Of a DNA stretch of 64,000 nt, positions 17,628 through 26,101 are shown piece by piece; position 1 is the first letter of the stretch, and the number at the start of each line of letters is the position of its first letter. The notes under the pieces are model-generated. The model saw only the letters and a list, made by a program, of their open reading frames with translations, ran no database searches and was not told the origin of the DNA. Both the position numbers and the translations under genes were made by a program. The stretch is from Deltaproteobacteria bacterium (GTDB lineage Bacteria; Desulfobacterota; Binatia; Binatales; Binataceae). The stretch is taken from NCBI GenBank assembly GCA_021831785.1, contig JAKBMB010000006.1:1-64000 (forward strand), read 5' to 3'.

Positions 17628-18365
17628 TTGCGCGACAAGCGATGGATTCCAACGGCACGGCCCGGCAACGCAGGCGGGATCGGGAACACGCTTGAAGACT
17701 TCCTCGGTATAGACGAAAACAATCGGGCGATTCCTAACGCCGCCGAATGGGAGATGAAATCCCATCGGATCGCCTCTGCCTCATTGACAACGCTGTTTCA
17801 TGCGGAACCATCGCCGCGTGCTTTGAAATTCGTTCCGGCCATTCTCTTGCCGAAATACGGCTGGGCGCACAGAGAAGCTGGCGGGCGCTATCCCGCTGGC
17901 GAATTGAGCTTCCGCCAGACGATCAGCGCCGCTGGCCCCAGTGACCGGGGGTTTAAGGTTGTCGTGGATCGCCCAGCGTCGAAGATTCTGATCTCGTTCG
18001 ATGCCAAGGCGATCGCTTCGCGACATGCAGAATGGTTCAAGACTGTCAAGGTCCGAGCTGGCTCGGGCGATCTGAACCCACAGCCCTATTGGGGGTTTGA
18101 CGACCTAAGCCACAAGGCAGGAAGCAAGCTCGCCAATTGCTTTTATGTCGAGGCGGAGACGAAGCGCGAAGCGCGGAAAGAGCTGTTCCGCTACGCTGAA
18201 ATCCTGATGATGCAGGAATTCGGTTTGGAAAGGTTGCTAAAGGGCCTCGAAGAGGGTTGGGCGTTTGTCGATTTCGACGCTCGCAACGGCCATAATCACG
18301 GGACGAAATTCAGACTCCAGCAGGACCGTGTTCCCGGGCTCTACCGGCACGTTAGCAAGCTCTAG
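17628..18365 (+). CDS. MvaI/BcnI-family type II restriction endonuclease
   Basis: Cleaves unmodified DNA, probably at a CC(W or S)GG-like site if the family rule holds (known for MvaI and BcnI; not shown here). The N-terminal GNAGGIGNTLEDFLGIDEN and the catalytic strand AAEWEMKSHR (Glu-x-Lys) match the family, as do LTTLFHAEP, PYWGFDDLSHK and the C-terminal NGHNHGTKFRL. No ATG begins the frame: candidates are TTG 17628 (245 residues) or CTG 17607 directly after the methyltransferase stop (252 residues). Neither has a good ribosome site, so translation probably depends on coupling to, or read-through of, the methyltransferase UGA. Confidence 0.88.
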   Translation: MRDKRWIPTARPGNAGGIGNTLEDFLGIDENNRAIPNAAEWEMKSHRIASASLTTLFHAEPSPRALKFVPAILLPKYGWAHREAGGRYPAGELSFRQTISAAGPSDRGFKVVVDRPASKILISFDAKAIASRHAEWFKTVKVRAGSGDLNPQPYWGFDDLSHKAGSKLANCFYVEAETKREARKELFRYAEILMMQEFGLERLLKGLEEGWAFVDFDARNGHNHGTKFRLQQDRVPGLYRHVSKL

Positions 18366-18632
18366 CAACACGCTTTCGTCCCACTACCCAAACAGGGCCG
18401 CTTTTGTCTCGTCCTGGATAGACGGCTATGGGCCGCTAAGAACCGCGCATTTCGCACTCGGCCGGCCACGCACTCGGTCGGCCACGCACTCGGTCGAGTT
18501 CCAAGCCTTTCCTGGCCCGAGGAGCTGAGCAAATCAGGGTGGAAATCAGGACCGGATACGCAACGGGTCAAGCGAGCGTGCTCAGCGGCGCTGGTTGTCA
18601 TCAAGAGCTTGGCCGCCTCGGGTCAAAGACGC
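18366..18632. repeat. 16-bp tandem repeat behind the restriction gene
   Basis: The gap between the endonuclease gene and ribBA contains 2.8 copies of a 16-bp unit (GCACTCGGTCGGCCAC) at 18454-18498; the first copy differs by one base (GGCCGG for GGTCGG). It marks the right edge of the low-GC island. No gene or terminator is seen. Confidence 0.6.
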
Positions 18633-19793
18633 TCAGGCTGCGGGCTCCGTGAGCGGCATCGTCGAGACTATCTCCAGGCCGTAGCCCGGCAGGCTCACCA
18701 AGCGCGGCGCAGAATTCGACAGCAGGATCATCTTGCGTACCCCGATGTCGCGCAAAATTTGCGCCCCGATGCCGAAGTCGCGGAAATCTGCGTTGCTGGG
18801 CGCGACGTGCGTACTCAGCCCTGTGCGCTGCGCCGAAGGCCGGTCGTCGAGTTCGGCGCCGATCGCATTGACGGTGCGCCTGAGGTAGAGAATCACGCCC
18901 GCTCCGGCTTGCGCGATGCGCGCCATCGAGGCGCTCACCAGGCGCTGCGTGTCGCGCTCCAGATAGCCGAAGACATCGCCCGGCATATATTCGCGATGAA
19001 CGCGAACCAGCACCGGGCGCGCCGCGTCAATCTCGCCCATCGCCAGCACCAGGTGCTCGGTGAGGTCGGTCAGGCTGCGATACGCGTAAGCCCGAAAATC
19101 GCCGTACGCCGTCGGCAGCCAGGCTTCGGCGATTCGCTGGACGAGAATTTCGCTGCGCAGGCGGTACTCGACCAAGTCGGCGACGGTAATGATCTTGAGC
19201 TCGTGCTTAAGCGCAAATTCGACCAGGTCCTTGCGCCGCGCCATCGTGCCGTCGTCGTTGAGGATTTCGCAGATCACGCCCGCGGGCTTAAAACCCGCGA
19301 AGCGCGCCAAATCTACCGCCCCTTCGGTCTGGCCAGTGCGCACCAGCACGCCGCCGTCGCGCGCGCGCAGCGGAAAAACGTGGCCGGGAGTGACAAAGTC
19401 GCCCGCACAGGCGTCCTCCCGCGTCGCCTGCAGAATGGTGGTCGCGCGCCCGCGCGCCGAGACGCCCGAATCAGCTACCACGCTGGCCGTGATCGAAACC
19501 GTGAACGCCGTGCCAAGCGGCGCTTGGTTGTCGCCGACCATCATGGTAAGCCCCAGCCGGTCGATCCGATCCCCGGACATCGGCAGACAGATAAGCCCGC
19601 GGCCATGGGCGGCCATAAAGTTGATGGCTTCGGGCGTGACCTTCTCGGCCGCCATACAGAGATCGCCTTCGTTTTCGCGGTCCTCGTCGTCCATGAGGAT
19701 GATCATTTTCCCGCGCCGGATCTCCTCCAGCGCCTCCTCGACCGACGCTAAGGGCGCCTTGGGCTTTCTGTGCCTTGCAAAATTGGGTATCAT
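18633..19793 (-). CDS. ribB: RibBA-like protein: intact DHBP synthase, degenerate GTP cyclohydrolase II half
   Basis: 386 residues with the two-domain RibBA layout. The N-terminal half (about 1-205) is 3,4-dihydroxy-2-butanone 4-phosphate synthase with DDEDRENEGDLCMAA, HGRGLICLPM and TAFTVSITAS intact; it converts ribulose 5-phosphate to the four-carbon riboflavin precursor. The C-terminal half aligns with GTP cyclohydrolase II, but the zinc site ECLTGDVFGSLRCDC reads EYMPGDVFGYLERDT, so all three cysteines are gone. The QEGRGIGL region reads RRTVNAIGAE. That half is probably inactive or has another role. Met33 (19793) was chosen as start. The gene is divergent from selA; no FMN riboswitch was found in the 166 bp between them. 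Confidence 0.9.
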   Translation of the reverse strand: MIPNFARHRKPKAPLASVEEALEEIRRGKMIILMDDEDRENEGDLCMAAEKVTPEAINFMAAHGRGLICLPMSGDRIDRLGLTMMVGDNQAPLGTAFTVSITASVVADSGVSARGRATTILQATREDACAGDFVTPGHVFPLRARDGGVLVRTGQTEGAVDLARFAGFKPAGVICEILNDDGTMARRKDLVEFALKHELKIITVADLVEYRLRSEILVQRIAEAWLPTAYGDFRAYAYRSLTDLTEHLVLAMGEIDAARPVLVRVHREYMPGDVFGYLERDTQRLVSASMARIAQAGAGVILYLRRTVNAIGAELDDRPSAQRTGLSTHVAPSNADFRDFGIGAQILRDIGVRKMILLSNSAPRLVSLPGYGLEIVSTMPLTEPAA

Positions 19794-19959
19794 CGCCCGT
19801 TCCGCAAAGTGCTGAAAATAATCGACTTGCCGACTACGAGAGATAATAATACGTCCCATAGAGAGCGCCAATCGGGCGCCTGGACGCAAACCCGACGCCG
19901 GGGGCCAGCGAAAAAGGGTTAAGAGCTAAACGATTTCCTGCCACCGCTTATCCACGTTT

Positions 19960-21393
19960 ATGGCTTCGCAATCAAGTAGGATGGCGCGAACCGGCACCGG
20001 CGCGGTGCCGGCCGAACTGCTTAAGGCGATACCTCCGGTCGAGTTGTGCCTGCGCGAAGCGTGCAAGGAGGAGCGATGGCGGCGCTTCAGGCGCGGTTAT
20101 GTCGCGATGATCGTGCGGCGCGTGCAAGCCGCGATTCGCGGCCAGATCGCGTGCGGCGAGATGGCGGCGTCGGTCGGGCGCGATTTGATGCTCAAGGAAG
20201 TCATGCGGCGCGTCGGCGCGGCGATCGAGGCCGACGAACTGCCGCTTAAGCGGGTGATTAATGCAACCGGCGTCGTCGTGCATACCAACCTCGGCCGCGC
20301 GCTTTTGGCGCAGCCGGCGCTGGACGCGATCACGCTTGCGGCGCGCGAGGCGGTCAACCTCGAATATGACCTCGAACATGGGCGGCGCGGCGACCGCGAC
20401 GAGCTGGTCGAAGAAGAGCTGTGCGCGCTCACCGGCGCCGACGCAGCCACCGTAGTCAACAACAACGCCGCCGCCGTGCTGCTGGCGCTCAACACGCTGG
20501 CCGAAGGCCGCGAGGTAATCGCGGCGCGGGGCGAGTTGATCGAGATCGGCGGGTCGTTCCGGATGCCCGACGTGATGGCGAAAAGCGGGGCCAGGCTGCG
20601 CGAGATCGGCACCACCAATCGGACCTACCTCAGCGACTACGCGCGGGCGATAGGCCCCGATACCGCGCTGCTGCTCAAGGTCCATCCGTCGAACTACCGT
20701 ATCGTCGGGTTCACCGCCGAGGCGAGCTTGTCCGACTTGGTCGCGCTGGCCCGCGAGCATCGCTTGCCCGTAATGGAGGACCTCGGCTCGGGCGCGCTTA
20801 TCGACTTGAGCTCCTACGGATTGGCGCGCGAGCCGCTGGTCGAGGAGCGGGTCAAAGCCGGCGCCGGCGTAGTAACGTTTTCCGGCGACAAGCTTTTGGG
20901 CGGGCCACAGGCGGGGCTGATCGTCGGACAACGGGAGCTGATCGACAGAATTAAGGCCAATCCCCTAAAGCGGGCGCTACGCTGCGGCAAGCTAACCCTG
21001 GCGGCGCTCAGCGCTACGCTAAGACTTTACCTGCGCAGCCCGGACTTGGACGCAGCGCTGCCGACGTTGCGGATGCTTAGGCGCGGCGCCGAGGAGCTCA
21101 GCGAGTCAGCCAAGCAAATCGCAAGCACGCTCGCCCGTCGGCTGGGCAGCGGCTTCGAACTCGAAGCCGTGACAACTACCGCTCAGGTGGGCTCCGGCGC
21201 CTCGCCTGCCGAGGAGCTCAAGAGCTGGGCGGTGGCGATCTCGCACAAGGAGCTTTCGCCCGAGGCTATCGCCGCCAGCTTCAGGCGCGCAAAGCCCCCA
21301 ATTATCGGGCGCATCGAGCACGACCGCTTCTTGCTCGACCTAAGAAGCGTCAACGAGCCGGCGGAACTGATCGAGGCGCGGTTCGGGGCCTGA
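19960..21393 (+). CDS. selA: L-seryl-tRNA(Sec) selenium transferase SelA
   Basis: PLP enzyme that converts Ser-tRNA(Sec) to selenocysteinyl-tRNA(Sec) with selenophosphate. Full length at 477 residues. It shows the N-terminal VINATGVVVHTNLGRALL, the VVNNNAAAVLLALNTLA and EVIAARGELIEIGGSFRMP blocks, and the PLP lysine in FSGDKLLGGPQAGLIVG. It implies that the organism uses, or recently used, selenocysteine. selB, selD and selC are not in the window; a search of the flanks for a tRNA(Sec) with a UCA anticodon found none. A second ATG at 19981 is possible. Downstream to 21718 (325 bp) I see no gene. Confidence 0.95.
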   Translation: MASQSSRMARTGTGAVPAELLKAIPPVELCLREACKEERWRRFRRGYVAMIVRRVQAAIRGQIACGEMAASVGRDLMLKEVMRRVGAAIEADELPLKRVINATGVVVHTNLGRALLAQPALDAITLAAREAVNLEYDLEHGRRGDRDELVEEELCALTGADAATVVNNNAAAVLLALNTLAEGREVIAARGELIEIGGSFRMPDVMAKSGARLREIGTTNRTYLSDYARAIGPDTALLLKVHPSNYRIVGFTAEASLSDLVALAREHRLPVMEDLGSGALIDLSSYGLAREPLVEERVKAGAGVVTFSGDKLLGGPQAGLIVGQRELIDRIKANPLKRALRCGKLTLAALSATLRLYLRSPDLDAALPTLRMLRRGAEELSESAKQIASTLARRLGSGFELEAVTTTAQVGSGASPAEELKSWAVAISHKELSPEAIAASFRRAKPPIIGRIEHDRFLLDLRSVNEPAELIEARFGA

Positions 21394-21718
21394 GCAAGCG
21401 CTGTGGACCCGCGCTCGAATTTCAAACGGGCCGCTCATGGAAAAAATCCAGCGGCACGCCGCGCGCTCAGCCATCGCCGGTGGCTGGCGCGGCCTTATAC
21501 TTGGAGCGTCGTCATGCGGTCGGCTGCCGCGCGACCTGGAATTTCGTAACCGCTGCCCATTGATGCGCCGGGTCGCTTATGACAAGGCAAACTCGACTCG
21601 TGCCATCGAAGAGGCGCACGAGGCGGAAACACTGAATGGGGCGAACCCAGGCACTCGTGCCCGACGAACACTCTAAGACCGGGCCAAATTCTCGCTTTGC
21701 CCGGTTGGGAGGAAACTT

Positions 21719-22486
21719 ATGAGCGACAGCGTGAGATTCGAGACCGACGAGGAAATAGCCATCGTAACCATCGATCGGCCGCAGCTTCGCAACGCGATAA
21801 ATCGAGCGACTGCGGCAATGTTAGCGGCGAGTTTTCGGCGCTTCGATGAGGACGCAAACCTTAAGGTGGCGATTCTCACCGGCTCAGGCAGCACCTTTTG
21901 CGCCGGCTTCGATCTCAAGGGTTTGGCGCTCGGCGAGGGCAACATCGTAAACCCGCAGGGGGATGGGCCGCTTGGGTGCACGCGCATGCTGCTAAGTAAG
22001 CCGGTGATCGCCGCGATCGAGGGCTATGCCGTCGCCGGCGGCTTCGAGCTCGCCCTGTGGTGTGACCTTAGGGTTGCCGCTCGCAACGCCGTGCTGGGCG
22101 TTTTCAATCGACGTTTCGGCGTTCCATTGGTGGACGGCGGAACGGTGCGTCTTGCCAGGCTTATCGGCATGAGCCGCGCGCTTGATCTGATCCTGACCGG
22201 ACGGCCGATCTCAGGCGAGGACGCGTTCCGGATTGGCCTCGTCAATCGCCTGCACGAGCCCGGTCGGGCGCTGGCTGCCGCAAAAGAATTGGCCAAGGGA
22301 CTGGCCGCGTTGCCCCAGAGATGCCTAAGGTCCGATCGCATGGCTGTGTACGAATGCTTTGGGCTCCCGCTGCCTCAGGCACTCGCGACAGAGTATCAGC
22401 ACGGGATTAAAACTATCGAGTCTGGGGAATCATTGGCGGGCGCCAGGCGATTTGCGGCCGGCGAAGGCCGCCACGGCAAGTTCTAA
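21719..22486 (+). CDS. Enoyl-CoA hydratase/isomerase (crotonase) family protein
   Basis: Crotonase-fold protein of 255 residues with the oxyanion-hole segment TFCAGFDLKGLALG and AVAGGFELALWCDLRVA. The first catalytic Glu of enoyl-CoA hydratases is present (GGFELAL). The second position is Arg (VFNRRFGVPL), the reverse of the crotonase at 8779-9537. It resembles EchA-like proteins whose true reaction is often unknown. GGGAGGAAAC just before ATG 21719 is a good ribosome site. It stands alone, 325 bp after selA. Confidence 0.88.
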   Translation: MSDSVRFETDEEIAIVTIDRPQLRNAINRATAAMLAASFRRFDEDANLKVAILTGSGSTFCAGFDLKGLALGEGNIVNPQGDGPLGCTRMLLSKPVIAAIEGYAVAGGFELALWCDLRVAARNAVLGVFNRRFGVPLVDGGTVRLARLIGMSRALDLILTGRPISGEDAFRIGLVNRLHEPGRALAAAKELAKGLAALPQRCLRSDRMAVYECFGLPLPQALATEYQHGIKTIESGESLAGARRFAAGEGRHGKF

Positions 22487-22925
22487 GCGCGCCGACGCCT
22501 GCAATCGAACGCGCGCGGCGGCTTTCGCCCTACTGAGGACCGCGGAATATAGTGACAGGCAGACTTTCAGCTTGGCCCTCTGCCGTAGGACAGGCTTTTA
22601 GCCTGTCATCTCGGGCTAAAAGCCTGAGCCAGCCCCATCCTCACCTTCCCCCGCAGGGCGGCGCGGCCTTCGCCCGCGCAACAAACACAAGGCCACCCGC
22701 CACAACTCCGCGCGGTCTCAATATTCTGCAAGCCTCAATAGTAGATCACCTACCGTCGAAAACCGCATGATTATGTTGTAGTTGTATCCTTACTGGACGT
22801 TCTTGGCAGGGCTTGAAGCGGTCGGCGACAATGAGTCGGAAGCCCTTTTGGCGCGCCGCGCCTTAATTGGCATTGTGCGGGGCGTGCGCTATTCTCGGGG
22901 CCAAACGTAGGAGCCTCTAAGCGCT
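22487..22925. repeat. Intergenic region with palindromic repeats
   Basis: 439 bp without a gene. Positions 22589-22607 form a perfect hairpin (GACAGGCT TTT AGCCTGTC), and 22613-22624 (GGGCTAAAAGCC) repeats its core in inverse orientation, so two alternative stems can form. A CCCATCCTCACCTTCCCCCG segment follows at about 22634, of the sort also seen at 27850-27890. These look like dispersed noncoding repeats. They could end transcription from the crotonase gene, although no T-run follows. Confidence 0.5.
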
Positions 22926-24689
22926 ATGACAAAGTGCCCTCGGTGCGCGAGAACCTATCCTGATTCGGAACGTTTTTGTGCCGACGACGGCTCGAGTCTT
23001 GAACCCGAGAGCGGCGCCGGCGCGCGCGCTACAGAGGTGATGTCGGAACATGCCGGTTCTCAGGCCACGCGGTTGCTCGCGTGCCCGGCGTGCGGCGCCA
23101 ATGTAAAGGCGGACGAGCAGATTTGTCCTTACTGTGGCTCCGCGCTTGCGGGTTACGCGCCGCCGGCGCCGGCCCGAGGGGCTGGGGCGGCTGACGGCGG
23201 CCCGCAAGAGGGCCTTGACGATTCGTTTGAGGGCGAAGGGCGCGGGTCGGGCGACGAAGGTTGGTCCGGCCGGCGGCTTGTCGCCGTAATCGGTTACTCG
23301 CTGGCCGCCTTAGTCGCGCTGGCCGCCGGAGTCGTGGTCGCGATTTGGGTCGCGCCCAGGCCTCATCACGCTCCGACGACGCCGGCGGCGGGCCCCTCAG
23401 CAGCGGCCCAACCGTCCGCGGCAGGCACGGCGGTTCCTCAGCCGATGCTCGCGTTGGTGAACAACGCGCCGCTGGGGGTGCAGGTGAGCGGCATCCCTGC
23501 CGCCGACGCCGAGGCAGTCAAGGAGCAGGCGCAAAACGTGTTTAACAGCGGCAAGAATGTCTTGCTCGAAAAGTATAAGCAGATGGCGGGCGGGGGTCCC
23601 GCCCAGGATGATGGCCTTTGGGTCGAGCTGGAGGTCGGCGCCGGTGGGGAAGTGTCGGCCGTGTCGGTCCTCACCTCAACCGCGCATAACCCCGAGATTG
23701 ACGCTGAAGTTGCCAAACAGATGCTCAAATGGCGTTTTCCCGGTGGCGGCGAGACTCCAGCCACGGCCCGCTACCCTATCGTGTTCGCCTCGGATCCCGA
23801 ACGGCGAGCGGAAATTGAAAAGGAATTGGCCAATAGGGTCGCCAGCTATAGTCCCGCGACGCTCGCCGAATATCGCATGGCTAAAGTGGAGCCTACGCCG
23901 GGCGTGGCCGTGATGCCGACGCCGGCGGCGCCGTCGCCGTCCGCTGCGCCCGCGGTGGCGGCGTCGCCCGAGGCGGGCGCGGCGCCCACGGTCGTGCCTC
24001 CAGCGCCGACCCCTGCGCCGGCGGCGCCGACACCCGAGAGCGCCCGGCTCGAGACTTCCCGGCCGGTGCCCGTGGCGCCGCGGCCGCCGCCCTTGCGCGA
24101 GCGGGTCGACCAGGCGCTTTTGCGAGACGCGCGATTCGCCGAGGTGCGCGCCTCGGTGAGCGGCAGCGAAGTTACGCTATTCGGCAAAACCGCCAGCGAC
24201 GCAGACAAGGCGGCCGCCGAGCGCGCCGCTTGGCGCGTGGCGGGCGTGAGCCGGGTCCTTAACCGCATTTTAACCGCCAGGCCTCTGCTTACACAGGTCA
24301 AGGAGGCGCTGACCGCCGACCGCAGATTCAGGCGCGTGGACGCCTACACCAACGGCAATGTCGTGACCCTGTTCGGCAAGGTGGTGACCGAGAAGGACAA
24401 AGCCGCCGCCGGCCAATTGGTAACTAGAATCAACGGCGTGGGCGGCGTGATCAATAACCTCACCACCGATACCGAGGAGTGGCGCTTAACCCAGCAGCGA
24501 ATCAACGACAGTCTTGCGAGCGCCGGATTAACCGGCGTCACCGTGCAAGTAATCGGACGCTTGGCTTACCTGAACGGCCAGGTGAGCTCCGAACAAGAAA
24601 AGCAACGCGCGGCCAACATCACCGAGAGCACCGCTCCGGTCAGAGTCGAGATGAATATGATTCGCGTGGTGCCGAAAGGCCTGTTTTGA
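22926..24689 (+). CDS. Zinc-ribbon membrane protein with TonB-C-like and BON domains
   Basis: 587 residues in an unusual order. Two zinc ribbons come first (about residues 1-80: CPRCARTYPDSERFC, and CPACGANVKADEQICPYC). One membrane helix follows (about 118-143, LVAVIGYSLAALVALAAGVV). Then a TonB-C/AgmX-like domain (about 175-300, LWVELEVGAGGEVSAVSV, EVAKQMLKWRFPGG), a Pro/Ala-rich linker (about 320-385), and two to three BON-type repeats (DARFAEVRASVSGSEVTLFG, DRRFRRVDAYTNGNVVTLFG, and a third weaker). Topology predicts ribbons in the cytoplasm and BON repeats in the periplasm. BON domains bind membranes or mediate assembly; the precise function is unknown. It has no operon partner. Confidence 0.75.
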   Translation: MTKCPRCARTYPDSERFCADDGSSLEPESGAGARATEVMSEHAGSQATRLLACPACGANVKADEQICPYCGSALAGYAPPAPARGAGAADGGPQEGLDDSFEGEGRGSGDEGWSGRRLVAVIGYSLAALVALAAGVVVAIWVAPRPHHAPTTPAAGPSAAAQPSAAGTAVPQPMLALVNNAPLGVQVSGIPAADAEAVKEQAQNVFNSGKNVLLEKYKQMAGGGPAQDDGLWVELEVGAGGEVSAVSVLTSTAHNPEIDAEVAKQMLKWRFPGGGETPATARYPIVFASDPERRAEIEKELANRVASYSPATLAEYRMAKVEPTPGVAVMPTPAAPSPSAAPAVAASPEAGAAPTVVPPAPTPAPAAPTPESARLETSRPVPVAPRPPPLRERVDQALLRDARFAEVRASVSGSEVTLFGKTASDADKAAAERAAWRVAGVSRVLNRILTARPLLTQVKEALTADRRFRRVDAYTNGNVVTLFGKVVTEKDKAAAGQLVTRINGVGGVINNLTTDTEEWRLTQQRINDSLASAGLTGVTVQVIGRLAYLNGQVSSEQEKQRAANITESTAPVRVEMNMIRVVPKGLF

Positions 24690-25258
24690 GCGCGCCTTAA
24701 ACCCGTAACATCCGCGCGCGCTGCGCGCGTTGCAGGCCTTCGCCCATGCCCGCGTGAGCGCGAGTCCGGCGCTTAAGCTCTCGCGCTCATTGAGCTACCA
24801 AAAACCCGTTTAATACAAACCCGCCCGCTACGGAAAACGACCCAAGTGCGCGTGCGCTCCCGCAGCCGGCGAATTTCTTCGCGTGCACGACCGTCCGAAT
24901 AGCTGAACGGGCGGTGGCGCCCAAAGCCGATTGGAGGCTTCAACGTCGCTCGCACCTTCGACGGAGCGCGCGCTTGCGGGCTCCCTGACCGTGGCTTGCG
25001 CGAGCACTGATGCTTAGGCGCCGGTAGCTCGACAAAGCAGCCGGCGGCGAGGGTCTCTGGCCGATGCACCCGCGTCAAACCCGGCAAAGTGGAGGAGAAA
25101 TAGAGGTGTTTTAATCGCGCGCCGGTCCGGCTCTATACCGAGGACCGCAAGGTGAAAAGGCCGGCCCAGGCAGACATGCAAGACGCGCGAGCCTGCCGGC
25201 CTCGACATCTAAAACATATGGAAACGGCCCGCGCTATCGATTAGGCTAACTCAAGGCC
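24690..25258. other. Intergenic gap, nothing recognised
   Basis: 569 bp between the two zinc-ribbon protein genes. Short frames on either strand lack ribosome sites and family similarity. No stable hairpin with a T-run, tRNA or recognisable repeat was found. Confidence 0.4.
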
Positions 25259-26047
25259 ATGTATTGCACGAAATGCGGTGCCAGCATTCCCGCTAATGCC
25301 GGCACCTGCCCGAGTTGCGGGGCGCGAATCCAGGGCAAGTCCGCATCAAAGCGTTCCTCGCGCACGAAACTTGTTGTGGTTTCGCTCGCCGCGTTGGTCT
25401 GCGTGGCGGGAGTCGCCGCGCTGCTCGAACGCGACGTGCTCCGTACCCCCAGCTCGCGGCCCCGCGCGAGCGATGCCAACCTGCTTGAGAGTACCTCCTC
25501 CATGCGTCCGCATACATGGAAGGCGCAAACCGCGGGAGCGCCAATGACCGATATGCTTTATCTGCCGAAAGCGGATACCGGCTTTGTCGGGAACTGGGGC
25601 GGCCACGTGCGCGTACAGCCGGCGGCGGGAAGCCGGCAAAACGTCGTGATGCCGGTGGTTCCCATGAGTTACTACTTCGGGGAGCAGAACGGCACTGTCT
25701 TCCTCAGGACGAATGTCTACGGCGACCCCAAATGGCCGGTGGTTAAAACCGGCGTGAAAGTACTGAGCCCCAGGAGCATCGAGTTCACGATCGATTCCGT
25801 TTGCGACTCCTGCGCGCCGCCGGTCCGCCAGCAGGAGGTCACAAGGCTCACCTTGGTCGATCAACAGCACTTGGACGCGCACTGCTACACTTACGCTGAC
25901 TTCCACGGAGACGGCCATGCCGAACTCACCTACAAAGGCACGCTGCATCTGCTGACCCCGGAGGAGCTCGCCGCGATCGATCGCGAAGTGGCAAGCAAGG
26001 GCGCCCTCCTGACCAAGATTAACAGCAAAATCCCGGTCAACAACTGA
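25259..26047 (+). CDS. Zinc-ribbon, single-pass membrane protein of unknown function
   Basis: 262 residues. The N-terminal zinc ribbon is exact (MYCTKCGASIPANAGTCPSC). A basic stretch and one membrane helix follow (about residues 38-58, KLVVVSLAALVCVAGVAALL), then a ~190-residue extracytoplasmic domain I do not recognise (PKADTGFVGNWGGHVRVQPA, DSVCDSCAPPVRQQEVTRL, LDAHCYTYADFHGDGHAEL). That domain has a beta-rich look and cysteines that could pair. It shares the ribbon-helix-exterior design with the gene at 22926, which suggests a related sensing or assembly role (inference). Confidence 0.7.
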   Translation: MYCTKCGASIPANAGTCPSCGARIQGKSASKRSSRTKLVVVSLAALVCVAGVAALLERDVLRTPSSRPRASDANLLESTSSMRPHTWKAQTAGAPMTDMLYLPKADTGFVGNWGGHVRVQPAAGSRQNVVMPVVPMSYYFGEQNGTVFLRTNVYGDPKWPVVKTGVKVLSPRSIEFTIDSVCDSCAPPVRQQEVTRLTLVDQQHLDAHCYTYADFHGDGHAELTYKGTLHLLTPEELAAIDREVASKGALLTKINSKIPVNN

Positions 26048-26101
26048 GGCAGCCGGGGCCAAAGTGAAACTGAAGGGAAGCGCGGCCGGAACGCCCGTTT
26101 G

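Noticed and set aside
19794-19959. FMN riboswitch upstream of the ribB-like gene
   Set aside because: The gap is too short and lacks the conserved FMN-element core; no matching pairing was seen.
21394-21718. Possible tRNA(Sec) gene (selC) next to selA, because of a TTCAAA near 21421
   Set aside because: No anticodon stem, long acceptor stem or TTC-loop arm could be formed around it.
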